NCBI RefSeq assembly: GCF_000017805.1
Contig: NC_009767.1
Span: 682,001-746,000, forward strand
Length of the DNA stretch: 64,000 bases
Source of the DNA: Roseiflexus castenholzii DSM 13941
GTDB lineage: Bacteria > Chloroflexota > Chloroflexia > Chloroflexales > Roseiflexaceae
Direction: 5' to 3'
This document shows positions 28,220 to 36,771 of the stretch, in pieces. The notes beneath the pieces are model-generated. The model saw nothing but the letters and a program-made list of their open reading frames with translations. It was not told where the DNA came from and ran no database searches. The first letter of the stretch is position 1, and each line of letters opens with the position of its first letter. The position numbers and the translations under genes were made by a program.

Positions 28220-28228
28220 AGTCTGGGG

Positions 28229-28268
28229 CTGAGAGGGGGATCGAGAACTGAGAACCGAGAACTGATAG
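28229..28268. repeat. GAGAACTGAGAACCGAGAAC-type dispersed element (copy 2)
   Basis: Same GAGAACTGAGAACCGAGAAC family as near 16482 and 46546, about 10 bp upstream of the start at 28219. A second degenerate stretch (GAGAACCGGAGTCAGGGGTT) is at about 28386. Confidence 0.5.
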
Positions 28269-28660
28269 AGCGATCAACCTGAACCTGGACAATCAAGGAT
28301 GTGCAGGGGCTGGCGTTGGCTGAGCCTGTCGGAGCCAACGCCAATCACAAGACGATCAACATAGGCAAGATTGTTCAATGTCATATGAGAACCGGAGTCA
28401 GGGGTTAGAGGTTAGGAGTTTAGAAAAACCTGCCCATCTGTACTCTTCGCGTCTTTCACCTGTCCCTTCCTACGTGCAACGCAAGACCTGCACCTGGCGC
28501 ATGGGCGCTGAGCCTGCCGAAGCAGACCTGCCCATAGCGCGCCCCTACCGGTTATTTTCTCGTGTTGAATGTGCACCGTGCGCGTGGGCGCGCCACCGGT
28601 GCGGACGGCGCATCCACGAAGAACACGAAAGCGCACGAAGGATAGATGACACGCTTAACC

Positions 28661-29742
28661 TTTCCCCACCTTTCCCCTCTCCCCTCTCCCCTCTCCCCTC
28701 TCGCCTCTTGCCTCTCCACCAATGCGAGATACATCTCGCGCTACGCCATGGTCGGGCCGCCTCTTGCCTCTCGCCTCTTGCCTCTTGCCTCTCGCCTCTT
28801 GCCCTTCTTCACCAATGCGAGATACATCTCGCGCTACGCCTTGGTCGGGCCGCCTCTTGCCCCTCGCCTCTTGCCTCTTGCCCCTCGCCTCTCACCTCTC
28901 GCCTCACGCCTTGCCACCAATGCGAGATACATCTCGCGCTACGCCTTGGTCGGGACCCTCTTGCCTCTTGCCTCTTGCCTCTTGCCCCTCGCCTCTCACC
29001 TCTCGCCTCACGCCTTGCCACCAATGCGAGATACATCTCGCGCTACGCCTTGGTCGGGACTCTCTCACCTCGCCCCTCTCGCCGCTCGCCCCTCCCCAAA
29101 TGCGAGATACATCTCGCGCTACGCCATGGTCGGGACTCTCTCACCTCGCCCCTCTCGCCGCTCGCCCCTCCCCAAATGCGAGATACATCTCGCGCTACGC
29201 CTTGGTCGGGACTCTCTCACCTCGCCCCTCTCGCCGCTCGCCCCTCCCCAAATGCGAGATACATCTCGCGCTACGCCATGGTCGGGACCCTCTCACCTCG
29301 CCCCTCTCGCCTCTTGCCTCTCCACCAATGCGAGATACATCTCGCGCTACGCCATGGTCGGGACCCTCTTGCCTCACGCCTCTTGCCCCTCGCCTCTCCC
29401 CTCTCACCTCACGCCTTGCCACCAATGCGAGATACATCTCGCGCTACGCCATGGTCGGGACCCTCTTGCCTCACGCCTCTTGCCCCTCGCCTCTCCCCTC
29501 TCACCTCACGCCTTGCCACCAATGCGAGATACATCTCGCGCTACGCCTTGGTCGAGACCCTCTCGCCTCTCGCCTCTCGCCTCTCCCCAAATGCGAGATA
29601 AATCTCGCGCTACGCCTTGGTCGGGACTCTCTCACCTCGCCCCTCTCGCCGCTCGCCCCTCCACAAATGCGAGATAAATCTCGCGCTACGCTATTCCCCT
29701 CGCCCCTCGCCTCTCCCCTCTCACCTCTCACCCCTCGCCTCG
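28661..29742 (-). repeat. Array B: about 12 palindromic cores, inverted relative to array A
   Basis: The same core as array A reads here as AATGCGAGATACATCTCGCG followed by CTACGCC. I count 12 copies, two of them (near 29589 and 29667) with the alternative loop AA (GCGAGATAAATCTCGC). Fillers are CTCGCCTCTTGCCT-type heptamer derivatives. The array fills most of 28220-29742, where no gene is supported. Confidence 0.95.
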
Positions 29743-31056
29743 TTATGGCACTCTCCCGATCACGATGAACCCCTGATCCGGCTTATTGCGGGCAAATAGC
29801 ATCAGATCGGTCGCGCCCGGCGCCACGTCGAACACCAGGTAGACGCTGGTTGTCAACCCGTTAGCGGGAATGGGTGTTTCGTGCCCGACATCAGCATTAA
29901 CACCGGGGCGCACGGCTGCGCTCGACACCTCCGGGCGCGCTTGATAGACCCGCCCCTGCGCGTCCTTGAGCACAAAGAAGTCGCGTGGCAGGGGTTGATT
30001 TGTGCCCGTATTGTTCGCAACGAACACGAGCACGTGCAGGAATGTGCCTTGCTCAGCAGTAAAATTGCCGACCTTCGGACCGAGCGACAGCGCGTACAAC
30101 TGGTTCGGATAGGTATAGTTCCAGCCGTCCGCCTGGAGGATCGTTCCAATTGCCGCCGGCGCCGGCTGCGCCTGCTCGGGCGGTGTGACAGGCGCCGGTT
30201 CTGGGGTGGGTTGCTCGGTTGGCGGTGCTACGGTCGGTTCCACACCCGGGGTCGTCTCTGGTGTTGCTTCGGAAGGTTGCGGCGTTACCTCAGCAACAGG
30301 CGGAACCGCCCCCCCTTCGGGCGTGGCAGCTTCACCTCCCGCGCCCGGTGCCGTTGTGGGCTGCTCAACGACCTGTGTGGGCGGCGTTGGCGCGGGTCCG
30401 CCGCCTGGAGGGAAGAAGAGTTGAATGATCAAGAACACGATCAACACCAGCGCAATAACGCCGAGGAGAATCCAGAGGAGCGGGCTTGGACCGCGACGCG
30501 CCGGCTCCTCCTCTTCGTCCTCGTCGCGCGCGCGCGCAGGTGATGAACGCGGTGGAGTTGGCGATGAACGCGGCGGAGTTGGCGATGAACGCGGCGGCAT
30601 CGGCGGCAGTTTCCCGGCGTCTTCCGGCGGCGTGTCAGCGCGCGGCGGCGGCGTGGCGCGCGGCAGCGCATCGTAGTCGTCGAAGGCGCTGTCGAGTTCG
30701 GCGGCAAACTTCTCTTCATCGGTCATTGGCGATGCGGGTTTTGCCTGCGCCTCAGATGCAGGCGGCGGCGAAGGCGGCGCTTCGGTTGGGCGTTCGCTCT
30801 CGCGCTTTGGCAACGGCGCCCCCATTGCCTGCAACCCCTTGATCGCCATCTCATTGTTCGGATCGAGTGCAATGACACGCTCGAGCGCCGCGCGCCGTTG
30901 TTCCGGTCCCTCGGCGACCCCTGCGAGCCATAGCCATGCCTGCACGTTATCAGGCTCCTGGCGGGTAAGCAGACTGAACAGATTGCGCGCTTCCTCACGG
31001 TTCCCTTCGCGCGCCGCTTCGATCCCTAGCTGCAAAAGAGTTTCTGGCTCCGCCAT
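29743..31056 (-). CDS. TPR-like / TM / DUF4352-like membrane protein (paralogue 2)
   Basis: 437 aa, same layout as its neighbour: N-terminal TPR-like helices (LGIEAAREGNREEARNLF, to about residue 80), an acidic Pro-rich linker with a short tandem PTPPRSS-type repeat, one transmembrane helix (LLWILLGVIALVLIVFLI, about 192-212), a Pro/Thr/Glu linker, and a C-terminal DUF4352-like beta domain (about 305-437). It has a good promoter (31144-31171). The two paralogues share one layout but differ widely in sequence, so the duplication is old. The gene's 3' end abuts array B. Function unknown. Confidence 0.82.
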   Translation of the reverse strand: MAEPETLLQLGIEAAREGNREEARNLFSLLTRQEPDNVQAWLWLAGVAEGPEQRRAALERVIALDPNNEMAIKGLQAMGAPLPKRESERPTEAPPSPPPASEAQAKPASPMTDEEKFAAELDSAFDDYDALPRATPPPRADTPPEDAGKLPPMPPRSSPTPPRSSPTPPRSSPARARDEDEEEEPARRGPSPLLWILLGVIALVLIVFLIIQLFFPPGGGPAPTPPTQVVEQPTTAPGAGGEAATPEGGAVPPVAEVTPQPSEATPETTPGVEPTVAPPTEQPTPEPAPVTPPEQAQPAPAAIGTILQADGWNYTYPNQLYALSLGPKVGNFTAEQGTFLHVLVFVANNTGTNQPLPRDFFVLKDAQGRVYQARPEVSSAAVRPGVNADVGHETPIPANGLTTSVYLVFDVAPGATDLMLFARNKPDQGFIVIGRVP

Positions 31057-31143
31057 GAGCGTTCCTTCCTGCTGAAGCAGCGGGTGTCAGTGCAAGTTGC
31101 GGGTGAGTGGAAATGATCGTATCGTTCCCCCTCAATCGGCGTT

Positions 31144-31171
31144 ATTCTACCACACGCATGAATAAAGTCAA
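31144..31171 (-). promoter_or_regulatory. Promoter for paralogue 2
   Basis: On the minus strand TTGACT (31166-31171), 16-bp spacer, TAGAAT (31144-31149), about 85 nt before the ATG at 31056. Confidence 0.65.
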
Positions 31172-31705
31172 CACCTTTTTTGAGACATGACGCGCTAAAA
31201 AGGGAAAGAGAGCGCTCATGCTCGTGAAAAGTGTAATTGCTTACGTCAGAGTGTTATTTTGTTTGAAATGAGATAGTTAGGGAAAGAGGAGTTGTAAATT
31301 ACAAGAGGAAAGAAGGGAGCAGGTTGAAGGCAGGGGCGCGCCCGTCAGTATATTGCAGGTCGCGCATTGCACGTGGGATGGCGCACGGGGACGCCCGCGC
31401 ACCCGGGAGTAGACGGGTTGCGTGTTGCACGTAGGAAGGTGAAGCAAGGCACGAGGCGCAGGGCGCGAGGCGAGAGGAGAGAAGCAAAAGGGGAGAAGAC
31501 GAGATTCTCAGGTGTCGAGGTTTTTAGAAACGAAGAAGTTGACTCGCAACTCTGCGGGGAGGTGACGGTGCAACGCGAGCAAAAATCGACCCCTGTGAGG
31601 GAAGGCGAGAGGGGTGAGCAGAGGGCAGGCTGCAAGCGCGAAGGTGAAAGACGTATCCGACCCTTGAGGTCTCCGCCATGTATCTGCCCTTCATCAGTAC
31701 ACGTG

Positions 31706-31855
31706 ATACCAATGACGATTGAAGATGCCGCATGCGTGTCATTCCGAGCCCTTCGCTTCGCTCAGGGTAAACGCAGCGAGGAATCTGAGCGGGTCGCGCC
31801 CGACTCCTCGCGCTGCTCGGGGTGACCATGCCGGATGGTCACAGGTCATTGGTAT
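31706..31855 (+). mobile_element. MITE-like element copy 1 (150 bp, perfect 11-bp terminal inverted repeats)
   Basis: Begins ATACCAATGAC and ends GTCATTGGTAT, a perfect 11-bp inverted pair. The body contains GATTGAAGATGCCGCATG, TCATTCCGAGCCCTTCGC and CTGCTCGGGGTGACCATG. Copies with the same ends and body are at 32902, 47359 and, inverted, 60242. There is no coding capacity. A TA target duplication is possible but ambiguous because the repeats themselves contain TA. Confidence 0.8.
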
Positions 31856-31944
31856 GACCGTTGGAAGGGATCGCGCTTGCTTTAGAGATGCCGCCCGACC
31901 TCAAGATTCCTGGCAGGAAAGGTTGAGGGCACAACGTTCGGAGG

Positions 31945-32092
31945 GGCGCATCACGTGCTTCTCTGTGCCCTCTGTGACTCTGTGGTCGCAGAGGTGAACG
32001 GCACAGGTAGAGACGGGGCGCATCACGTGCTTCTCTGTGCCCTCTGTGACTCTGTGGTCGCAGAGGTGAACGGCACAGGTAGAGACGGGGCG
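31945..32092. repeat. 72-bp tandem duplication of an HRGHRE-type sequence
   Basis: Two copies with a 72-bp period (CATCACGTGC at 31949 and 32021), containing CTCTGTGCCCTCTGTGACTC. Because 72 is a multiple of 3, it yields a repeating pseudo-protein in several frames. Minus-strand translation gives SHRGHRE, a composition I recall from intergenic artefacts in several genomes. Not considered a gene. Confidence 0.75.
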
Positions 32093-32222
32093 CACCTGGT
32101 GGGCGCCCGCAAGAGATTGGTACGGAACGGCGCATGACTCGATGATTCATCCTGCCTTCGCATTTTCTGAAGAATCATTTGCTACAGTCGTGCCAGAGAA
32201 ATCGATAATAGAAAGGCTGGAT

Positions 32223-32810
32223 ATGCAGGCGACATCTTCTGTTCCACATGCAGGCGGCGTTCAGCGGCAGCGGCTGTCTCGACGCCGGATGCTCTGGATT
32301 GTGTTGCTGTTGCTGATTCTTGTCGGCATCGGCGGGATCGCATGGCGCGCCACAACGGTTGCTCCCGTCCCGGCGGCAACGGCGCCGGTGTTGCGGGAAA
32401 CGCTGACGGAAACGGTCAGCGGCAGCGGTTCGGTGCAACCGGCGCGCGCACTCGATGTGGTCTTTGTCGCATCGGGCGAAGTCGCTGAGGTGCTGGTCGA
32501 AGTTGGCGATGTCGTGCGCGCCGGGCAGTCGCTGGCGCGCCTGGACACAACGGAACTGGAATTGCAACTGGCGCAGGCGGAGGCAAATCTGAAATCGGCT
32601 GAAGCGCGCCTGGCAGCCGCGCGCGGGGAAGGCGCATCGGAACTGGATATTCGCCAGGCGCAACTGTCGCTTCAGGCTGCCGAGATTCAACTGGCGAAGG
32701 TCAGCAAGGGCAATGCCACTGCTGCCAACATTCGTAGCGCGCAAGCAAATCTCGAGTCGGCGCGCGCGCCTTGCAGTGCGGTTGGCGGGGTGGCTGCGGC
32801 TGATGGCTAG
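32223..32810 (+). pseudogene. Truncated HlyD/MacA-type efflux adaptor
   Basis: 195 aa. It has a membrane anchor (MLWIVLLLLILVGIGGIAW), then the biotinyl-lipoyl-like SGSVQPARALDVVFVASGEV and VEVGDVVRAGQSLARLD, then the start of the coiled-coil hairpin (ELQLAQAEANLKSAEARLAA). This is the first half of a membrane-fusion protein of about 400 aa. After about residue 180 the sequence degenerates and stops. No partner ABC or RND pump follows, and a MITE-like copy lies 91 bp downstream. The start at 32223 is chosen for its GAAAGG ribosome site. Probably a nonfunctional remnant. Confidence 0.8.
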
Positions 32811-32901
32811 TGGATCCGAGTGTGGCGACGCTGCGGGCGCAGGTGCGCGGCGGGGGGACGGTCGCGCACCTGCGTCAGTGTCTGCCGCGACACGTCCGCT
32901 T

Positions 32902-33011
32902 ATACCAATTACGATTGAAGATGCCGCATTCTTGTCATTCCGAGCGGGTTCGCGCAAGACCCCTCGCTCTGCTCGGGGTGACAATGCCGGATGTTTACAG
33001 GTAATTGGTAT
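32902..33011 (+). mobile_element. MITE-like element copy 2 (110 bp, internally deleted)
   Basis: Starts ATACCAATTAC and ends GTAATTGGTAT (perfect 11-bp inverted ends, one base changed from copy 1 on both sides). It keeps GATTGAAGATGCCGCATT and CTGCTCGGGGTGACAATG but lacks about 40 bp of the middle. Confidence 0.75.
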
Positions 33012-33389
33012 TACTTGTGAGCAGTTTGCGGAAGAGTCGGTGGCAGGAGGCAGACATCCGCCCGTGGCTGGCGGAGCGTCTCTCCCTCGCTCAACCGCTT
33101 CGTGAGACGGCATAATGGGACATCGATTGGCAAAGTTCGCGCCTGCGGCCCTCGCCCCGCCCCGTCATCAGCGCTGCTGGAGTCGCCTCGGGCGCAACTT
33201 CCTGGAGGTTGCTGATCGGTGAGCCACGTTTGGCGCATGGGGCGCAGATTTGTTCGCACTCATCAACATGTGTGGTTCACGTTTGGCGTCGCTTCCGCGA
33301 CAGGACGATCAATCGCGCCATGCTCCAGGTGGCGATGGGTCCGGTCCGGGCAACGTTCCACACGCTCCTGGTGCAGAGAACGCGGCGCT

Positions 33390-33540
33390 GGAGTGCGTCC
33401 GACGGGATGGATCAAGCGCTGCTCGACCACGAAGACACGCGCTCTGGGCGTTTGCCCGCGAGGAGCGGATCGATCTAACGAAGCATGCGGCTAAACAGGC
33501 GCTGCGCCGGGCGTGTGCTGCGGCGCAGGCACGCGCCTGA
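33390..33540 (+). pseudogene. Possible transposase C-terminal remnant
   Basis: The frame ending at 33540 reads FAREERIDLTKHAAKQALRR, which recalls the C-terminal block NNAAERALR of IS66-like transposases. No DDE domain, inverted repeats or start is visible nearby. The rest of 33012-33631 also looks like decayed coding DNA (for example RQEADIRPWLAERLSLAQPL ending at 33106). Low-confidence assignment. Confidence 0.3.
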
Positions 33541-33631
33541 AGCGCGGCGGGCAATCTCTTCATCAGGCGAGCCAGACGCATCGAGAAGAAGATCTTTCGG
33601 TGGAGAACACTGGTCACGTGGGCTCTTACGC

Positions 33632-33979
33632 TCATTGAGCAAAACGCACCTGTCTTTCCGTAACCACAACGAATCGGTCTGCCAATTGTTCAGCGTAGCC
33701 TCCAAGCAAACGCTGAAGGACGGCAATTTTACTCGCCGCTCGTTCATCTTCAAGGCGCAAAAGCACAACACCTCTATGCAGACGTTTCTCCCGGTATACT
33801 TCCTCGCCGAAGTCTTTGTCATTCGTGATCAAAATCCAATTCTCACTGTACGCTTTCGCAATCACATCATCGTCGTCCATGCCGCGGGCCTCATCGTACA
33901 CCGAGAAAACGTCGTGCTGCTGTTCGTGTAACCAGCGCACTACTGCTGGACCCGTGCATTCATCAACAAGAAAGCGCAT
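33632..33979 (-). CDS. DUF5615 PIN-like protein, probable toxin of a type II-like pair
   Basis: 115 aa, N-terminus MRFLVDECTGPAVVRWL, then GMDDDDVIAKAYSENW and LITNDKDFGEEVY. This is the DUF5615 / Mut7-C-like PIN fold, with acidic residues at the usual nuclease positions (D6, the DDDD cluster around 54-57, D75, D77). The start ATG follows the antitoxin-like stop directly (TGAATG), so translation is coupled. DUF5615 proteins are commonly paired with DUF433 proteins. RNase activity is inferred from the fold. Confidence 0.9.
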   Translation of the reverse strand: MRFLVDECTGPAVVRWLHEQQHDVFSVYDEARGMDDDDVIAKAYSENWILITNDKDFGEEVYREKRLHRGVVLLRLEDERAASKIAVLQRLLGGYAEQLADRFVVVTERQVRFAQ

Positions 33980-34225
33980 TCAAGCAGATTCCCCTAACGG
34001 CATAAACGACGTGCTCGCCAAGGCTTTCGTAGCAAACAGCAGACACGCTTGAATGTCTTCATGAGTCAGCCCGTTGTATTCTTCCAAAATTTCGGAAATA
34101 GTTGCGCCATGAGCCAGCAAATTAAGGATATATTCTACTGTCAGTCGCGTTCCCCTAATAACAGGTTTCCCTGCCATCACCTTGGGATTGAGCGTAATAC
34201 GTTCAAGAAGTTGTTGTTCTTTCAT
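33980..34225 (-). CDS. DUF433 protein, probable antitoxin partner
   Basis: 81 aa with the DUF433 pattern: ITLNPKVMAGKPVIRGTRLT near residues 10-30, then VEYILNLLAHGATISEILEEY and LTHEDIQACLLFA, a helix-turn-helix-like winged domain. It precedes the DUF5615 gene with no gap. Two direct repeats upstream (34252-34293) could be the operator for autoregulation. The pair lies in a region of decayed genes, consistent with a stability or defence module. Confidence 0.9.
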   Translation of the reverse strand: MKEQQLLERITLNPKVMAGKPVIRGTRLTVEYILNLLAHGATISEILEEYNGLTHEDIQACLLFATKALASTSFMPLGESA

Positions 34226-34251
34226 CGCTTTATTTCATTATCGTGAGCGCA

Positions 34252-34293
34252 TGATCAAAAGTTATGCTCGGCGCTTGATCGGAAACTATGCTC
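34252..34293 (-). promoter_or_regulatory. Two direct repeats upstream of the DUF433/DUF5615 pair
   Basis: TGATC-N7-ATGCTC occurs at 34252-34269 and again at 34276-34293, a 24-nt period (about two helix turns), starting 27 bp upstream of the DUF433 ATG. This spacing suits an operator bound by a dimeric regulator, but it is only a candidate. Confidence 0.45.
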
Positions 34294-34299
34294 TCGGAT

Positions 34300-35189
34300 A
34301 GAGACGATTATGGAACATCGTCGCCGAACTGAGAGAGGTGAACGCCTCACTCGATTCTGGATCGCAATGACATTCACGAACCGTCGGTCTATTGCGGCTG
34401 GTCCAGGCAATCGAGCATTCCACCACTTTATGTCTCAGATCTGATGGCTTCGAAGTTTTCCGCCAGCCAGCGTAACTTCTTCAGATCTTGTTGTGCGACC
34501 GGCTCATCCAAACGCGCCAGATCGGCTTCTGCGCCAACCGTAGACGCAGCCCTGGAACATCGTTTCACCAGGTCAATCTCAGCCGTGCAGTCAGACAGAT
34601 TCCGGCCGCTATCCTGATTAGGTTGCGTGTGTAGTTAAACTTTCCATACACGGAAATATTCCGTCTACTCCCCCTCGAGAAACGATGACGGAATGCCGAC
34701 GATGATCCTGCGTCATCTGCGCTCCTGCCGATTGTATCCTGCCGTGATCCTGCTGTCAATGATGTCGTCTGCTCTGCGCGCTCTCAAACGGTGTGGCACG
34801 TGGTGAGAGGTGAGTGGGAAGAGTCCAATGTCGAGCCAGCCTTGTTGCCGTGAATCGGACAGGATGCGGATTGGTCAACCGCCGCCCACAATCAACCGGT
34901 GAGTCTTTAGCAGCGATTCCGCGATAATGCTGGTCATTTCATCTCTGCGCTCGCCGATTCTATCTGAGCAAGGCATTGATTCTCCGGCTGACGATTGAGG
35001 GTGAGAACCGTATCAAGATCGAAGCGGGCGTCTTCACTGAACCTGAGCCAGCGCAGGTTGCGTTGTTTGACGAACGGCACGAAATTGACAGTGAGCGGCG
35101 GAGGAAGGACGACGCGATGATCGAAGCGTCGCCTGGCTCGACCGCATTTCGCCACCTGCCGGTCGGCTGGACGCAAAAGCTGGGATGCG
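34300..35189. other. No intact gene; decayed DNA
   Basis: No frame here has a convincing start, ribosome site and family match. A plus-strand stretch near 34976-35090 reads SKALILRLTIEGENRIKIEA and VALFDERHEID, which looks like genuine protein sequence with a lost frame. A minus-strand stretch near 34440-34515 reads DLKKLRWLAENFEAIRS. Both are unassigned remnants. Confidence 0.5.
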
Positions 35190-35745
35190 CTCCAGGTTCT
35201 TTGCCTGCGCCTGCTGGACACGCGCGCTGCGCGACCACTGTGCCATGGTGCTGCACCGTCCGCCGGGTTCACCGATCAGACGGCGCCGGTGCTGACACTC
35301 ATCACGCAGTTCGGCGGCGGCAAGACGCACACCCTGACCATGCTCTATCACTTCTGTCACTGAAGCGAAGGCGCGCGATTATCTGCGCGTGTGCTTTGAG
35401 GGGTGCTGCCCGTTTCACCCGGCGACCCTCTCGGTCTTCCAGCGCGCATGGCAGGCGCTCCCGCAGACCAGCAGACGCGCGGTACGCAGGCGATGCTGGC
35501 GCAGTGGATTGCTTATGCGTACCGCGATGGCTTCCAGAGCGCCCGGCGCAAATCGCTCATTCCGTCTGACCGGCGCATTCCCCCGAAGTGTGGAACCGCC
35601 TGGGGCGCGGCTGATTGCCAGTCTGCGCACCGGTGAATCCGTGCAGATCAGCGCAGGCATCCGCGCCGTCTTTTCGGCGAGCGCCGCCGACAGCGTTATC
35701 GCCACGCTGCGTCAGACCCTCGACAAATTGGGGACGGCAGGATGA
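35190..35745 (+). pseudogene. Frameshifted DUF499-type ATPase remnant
   Basis: Blocks of a DUF499 P-loop ATPase occur in order but in different frames: CAMVLHRPPGSP (about 35238), then VLTLITQFGGGKTHTLTMLY (35289-35348; P-loop GGGKTHT), then a stop, then PATLSVFQRAWQALPQ (about 35419), RGTQAMLAQWIAYAYRDGFQ (about 35480) and ASLRTGESVQISAGIRAVF with ATLRQTLDKL up to 35745. At least two shifts and one stop break it. Intact proteins are about 1000 aa and are often found in predicted phage-defence or restriction-like loci. Later fragments (about 35810-36190) may be the decayed C-terminus. Confidence 0.75.
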
Positions 35746-36579
35746 TCACGGTTGATTGAGAGACGCAAGTGCGGGAATCAGCATTTCACTTTATAAGCGG
35801 TGGGGTGTACCAGATAAGCGCGGGGGGCGCCATCGGCAGCGATCAGGTTCAGTTGGTGCATCTGCCGCTGGTGATCCGGTAAGAGGCAATTATGACTCAC
35901 CAGGCAACCTGAAGCGGGCGCTGCATCTGCCATTTCTGCGCCGCTTCAGGCTGCCGCGCCACTTCACACCGGTTACGACCGCTGCACAAGCGCGGATCGA
36001 TGACGTTGCGCAAGCCATCCCCCAGCCGCACGACGATAGACACGACACCTCAACGATACCGTCCCTGTTGCATCAATGGTCCACATCACATCGCCGACGA
36101 TTGTCCGCGCGCCGCTGCCGTGCGGGCGGTATCACCGGCGGGTTGCGCGTCTACAAGGCTACTATTTTCCCACCGTACTTCGTCTGACAGGCAGCGATGC
36201 AATCAGCGCCGCGCGGAAGGCATCGTAGCCTGCACCATCTTTATGATTCTCTCATTTCCTTTTCTTGAAACTCTCGGCGTGACCAGGCGATTGGCGCTGA
36301 CACGCGGGCATGACGACCCGTGCAGATGGCAGGAATACGCCGGAGCATGCGGCGATAATGGCGTGTCACGCCGCAGTTCATCGACAAAGTACAGCGTTTG
36401 CATGCCAGGGAGGTGTGATGATGGATGTTTAGCGCACAACGCCTATCGCGTCTGAGCGTGCTGGAACTGCCCGCCGTGCGTGGTTCTTGCTCATTGCATT
36501 CATAAGTTGGGGATCTCGTTGCATTCCTTGCGAGGACAACTCGTTCGAGTCAACCGCATGCAGCAGTGAGACGCGCCTC
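35746..36579. other. No intact gene; further decayed DNA
   Basis: Short peptide-like islands remain, for example GGAIGSDQVQLVHLPLVIR near 35820-35882 (plus) and AGYDAFRAALIASLP near 36190-36240 (minus). No start, ribosome site or full domain is seen. Confidence 0.45.
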
Positions 36580-36765
36580 TTACCCGTCTATCTCGCTCCA
36601 CTCCGCCCCCAGCAGTTCACGCACATTGCCGATAAAGGGGATCGCGCCGTAGCGCCCGAGGATATCGTCTTTCTCGAATGAGGCGTCGTTGCGCACGATC
36701 TTGCCGTCGATGCGATATTCCAGGGGCGAGGAGAGGTCAGATGTGCGGCGCGACGTTCTCCGCCC
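36580..36765 (-). pseudogene. Unassigned C-terminal coding fragment
   Basis: A 61-codon open stretch ending in TAA reads SSPLEYRIDGKIVRNDASFE then KDDILGRYGAIPFIGNVREL and LGAEWSEIDG. It has protein-like composition, but there is no ATG and a stop lies immediately upstream. I do not recognise the family. It lies just downstream of the paaK-like stop, at the edge of the decayed region. Confidence 0.4.
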
Positions 36766-36771
36766 TCACCC

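Noticed and set aside
25608..29742. CRISPR arrays
   Set aside because: The repeats are regularly placed, but the spacers are low-complexity heptamer derivatives of unequal length, the cores are palindromic REP-like sequences, and no cas gene is nearby.
31367..31825. 152-aa plus-strand frame
   Set aside because: It runs into MITE-like copy 1, has repeat-like composition and no recognisable domain or ribosome site.
31955..32137. 60-aa protein with two 24-aa repeats
   Set aside because: Produced by the 72-bp tandem duplication; no ribosome site and similar peptides on the other strand.
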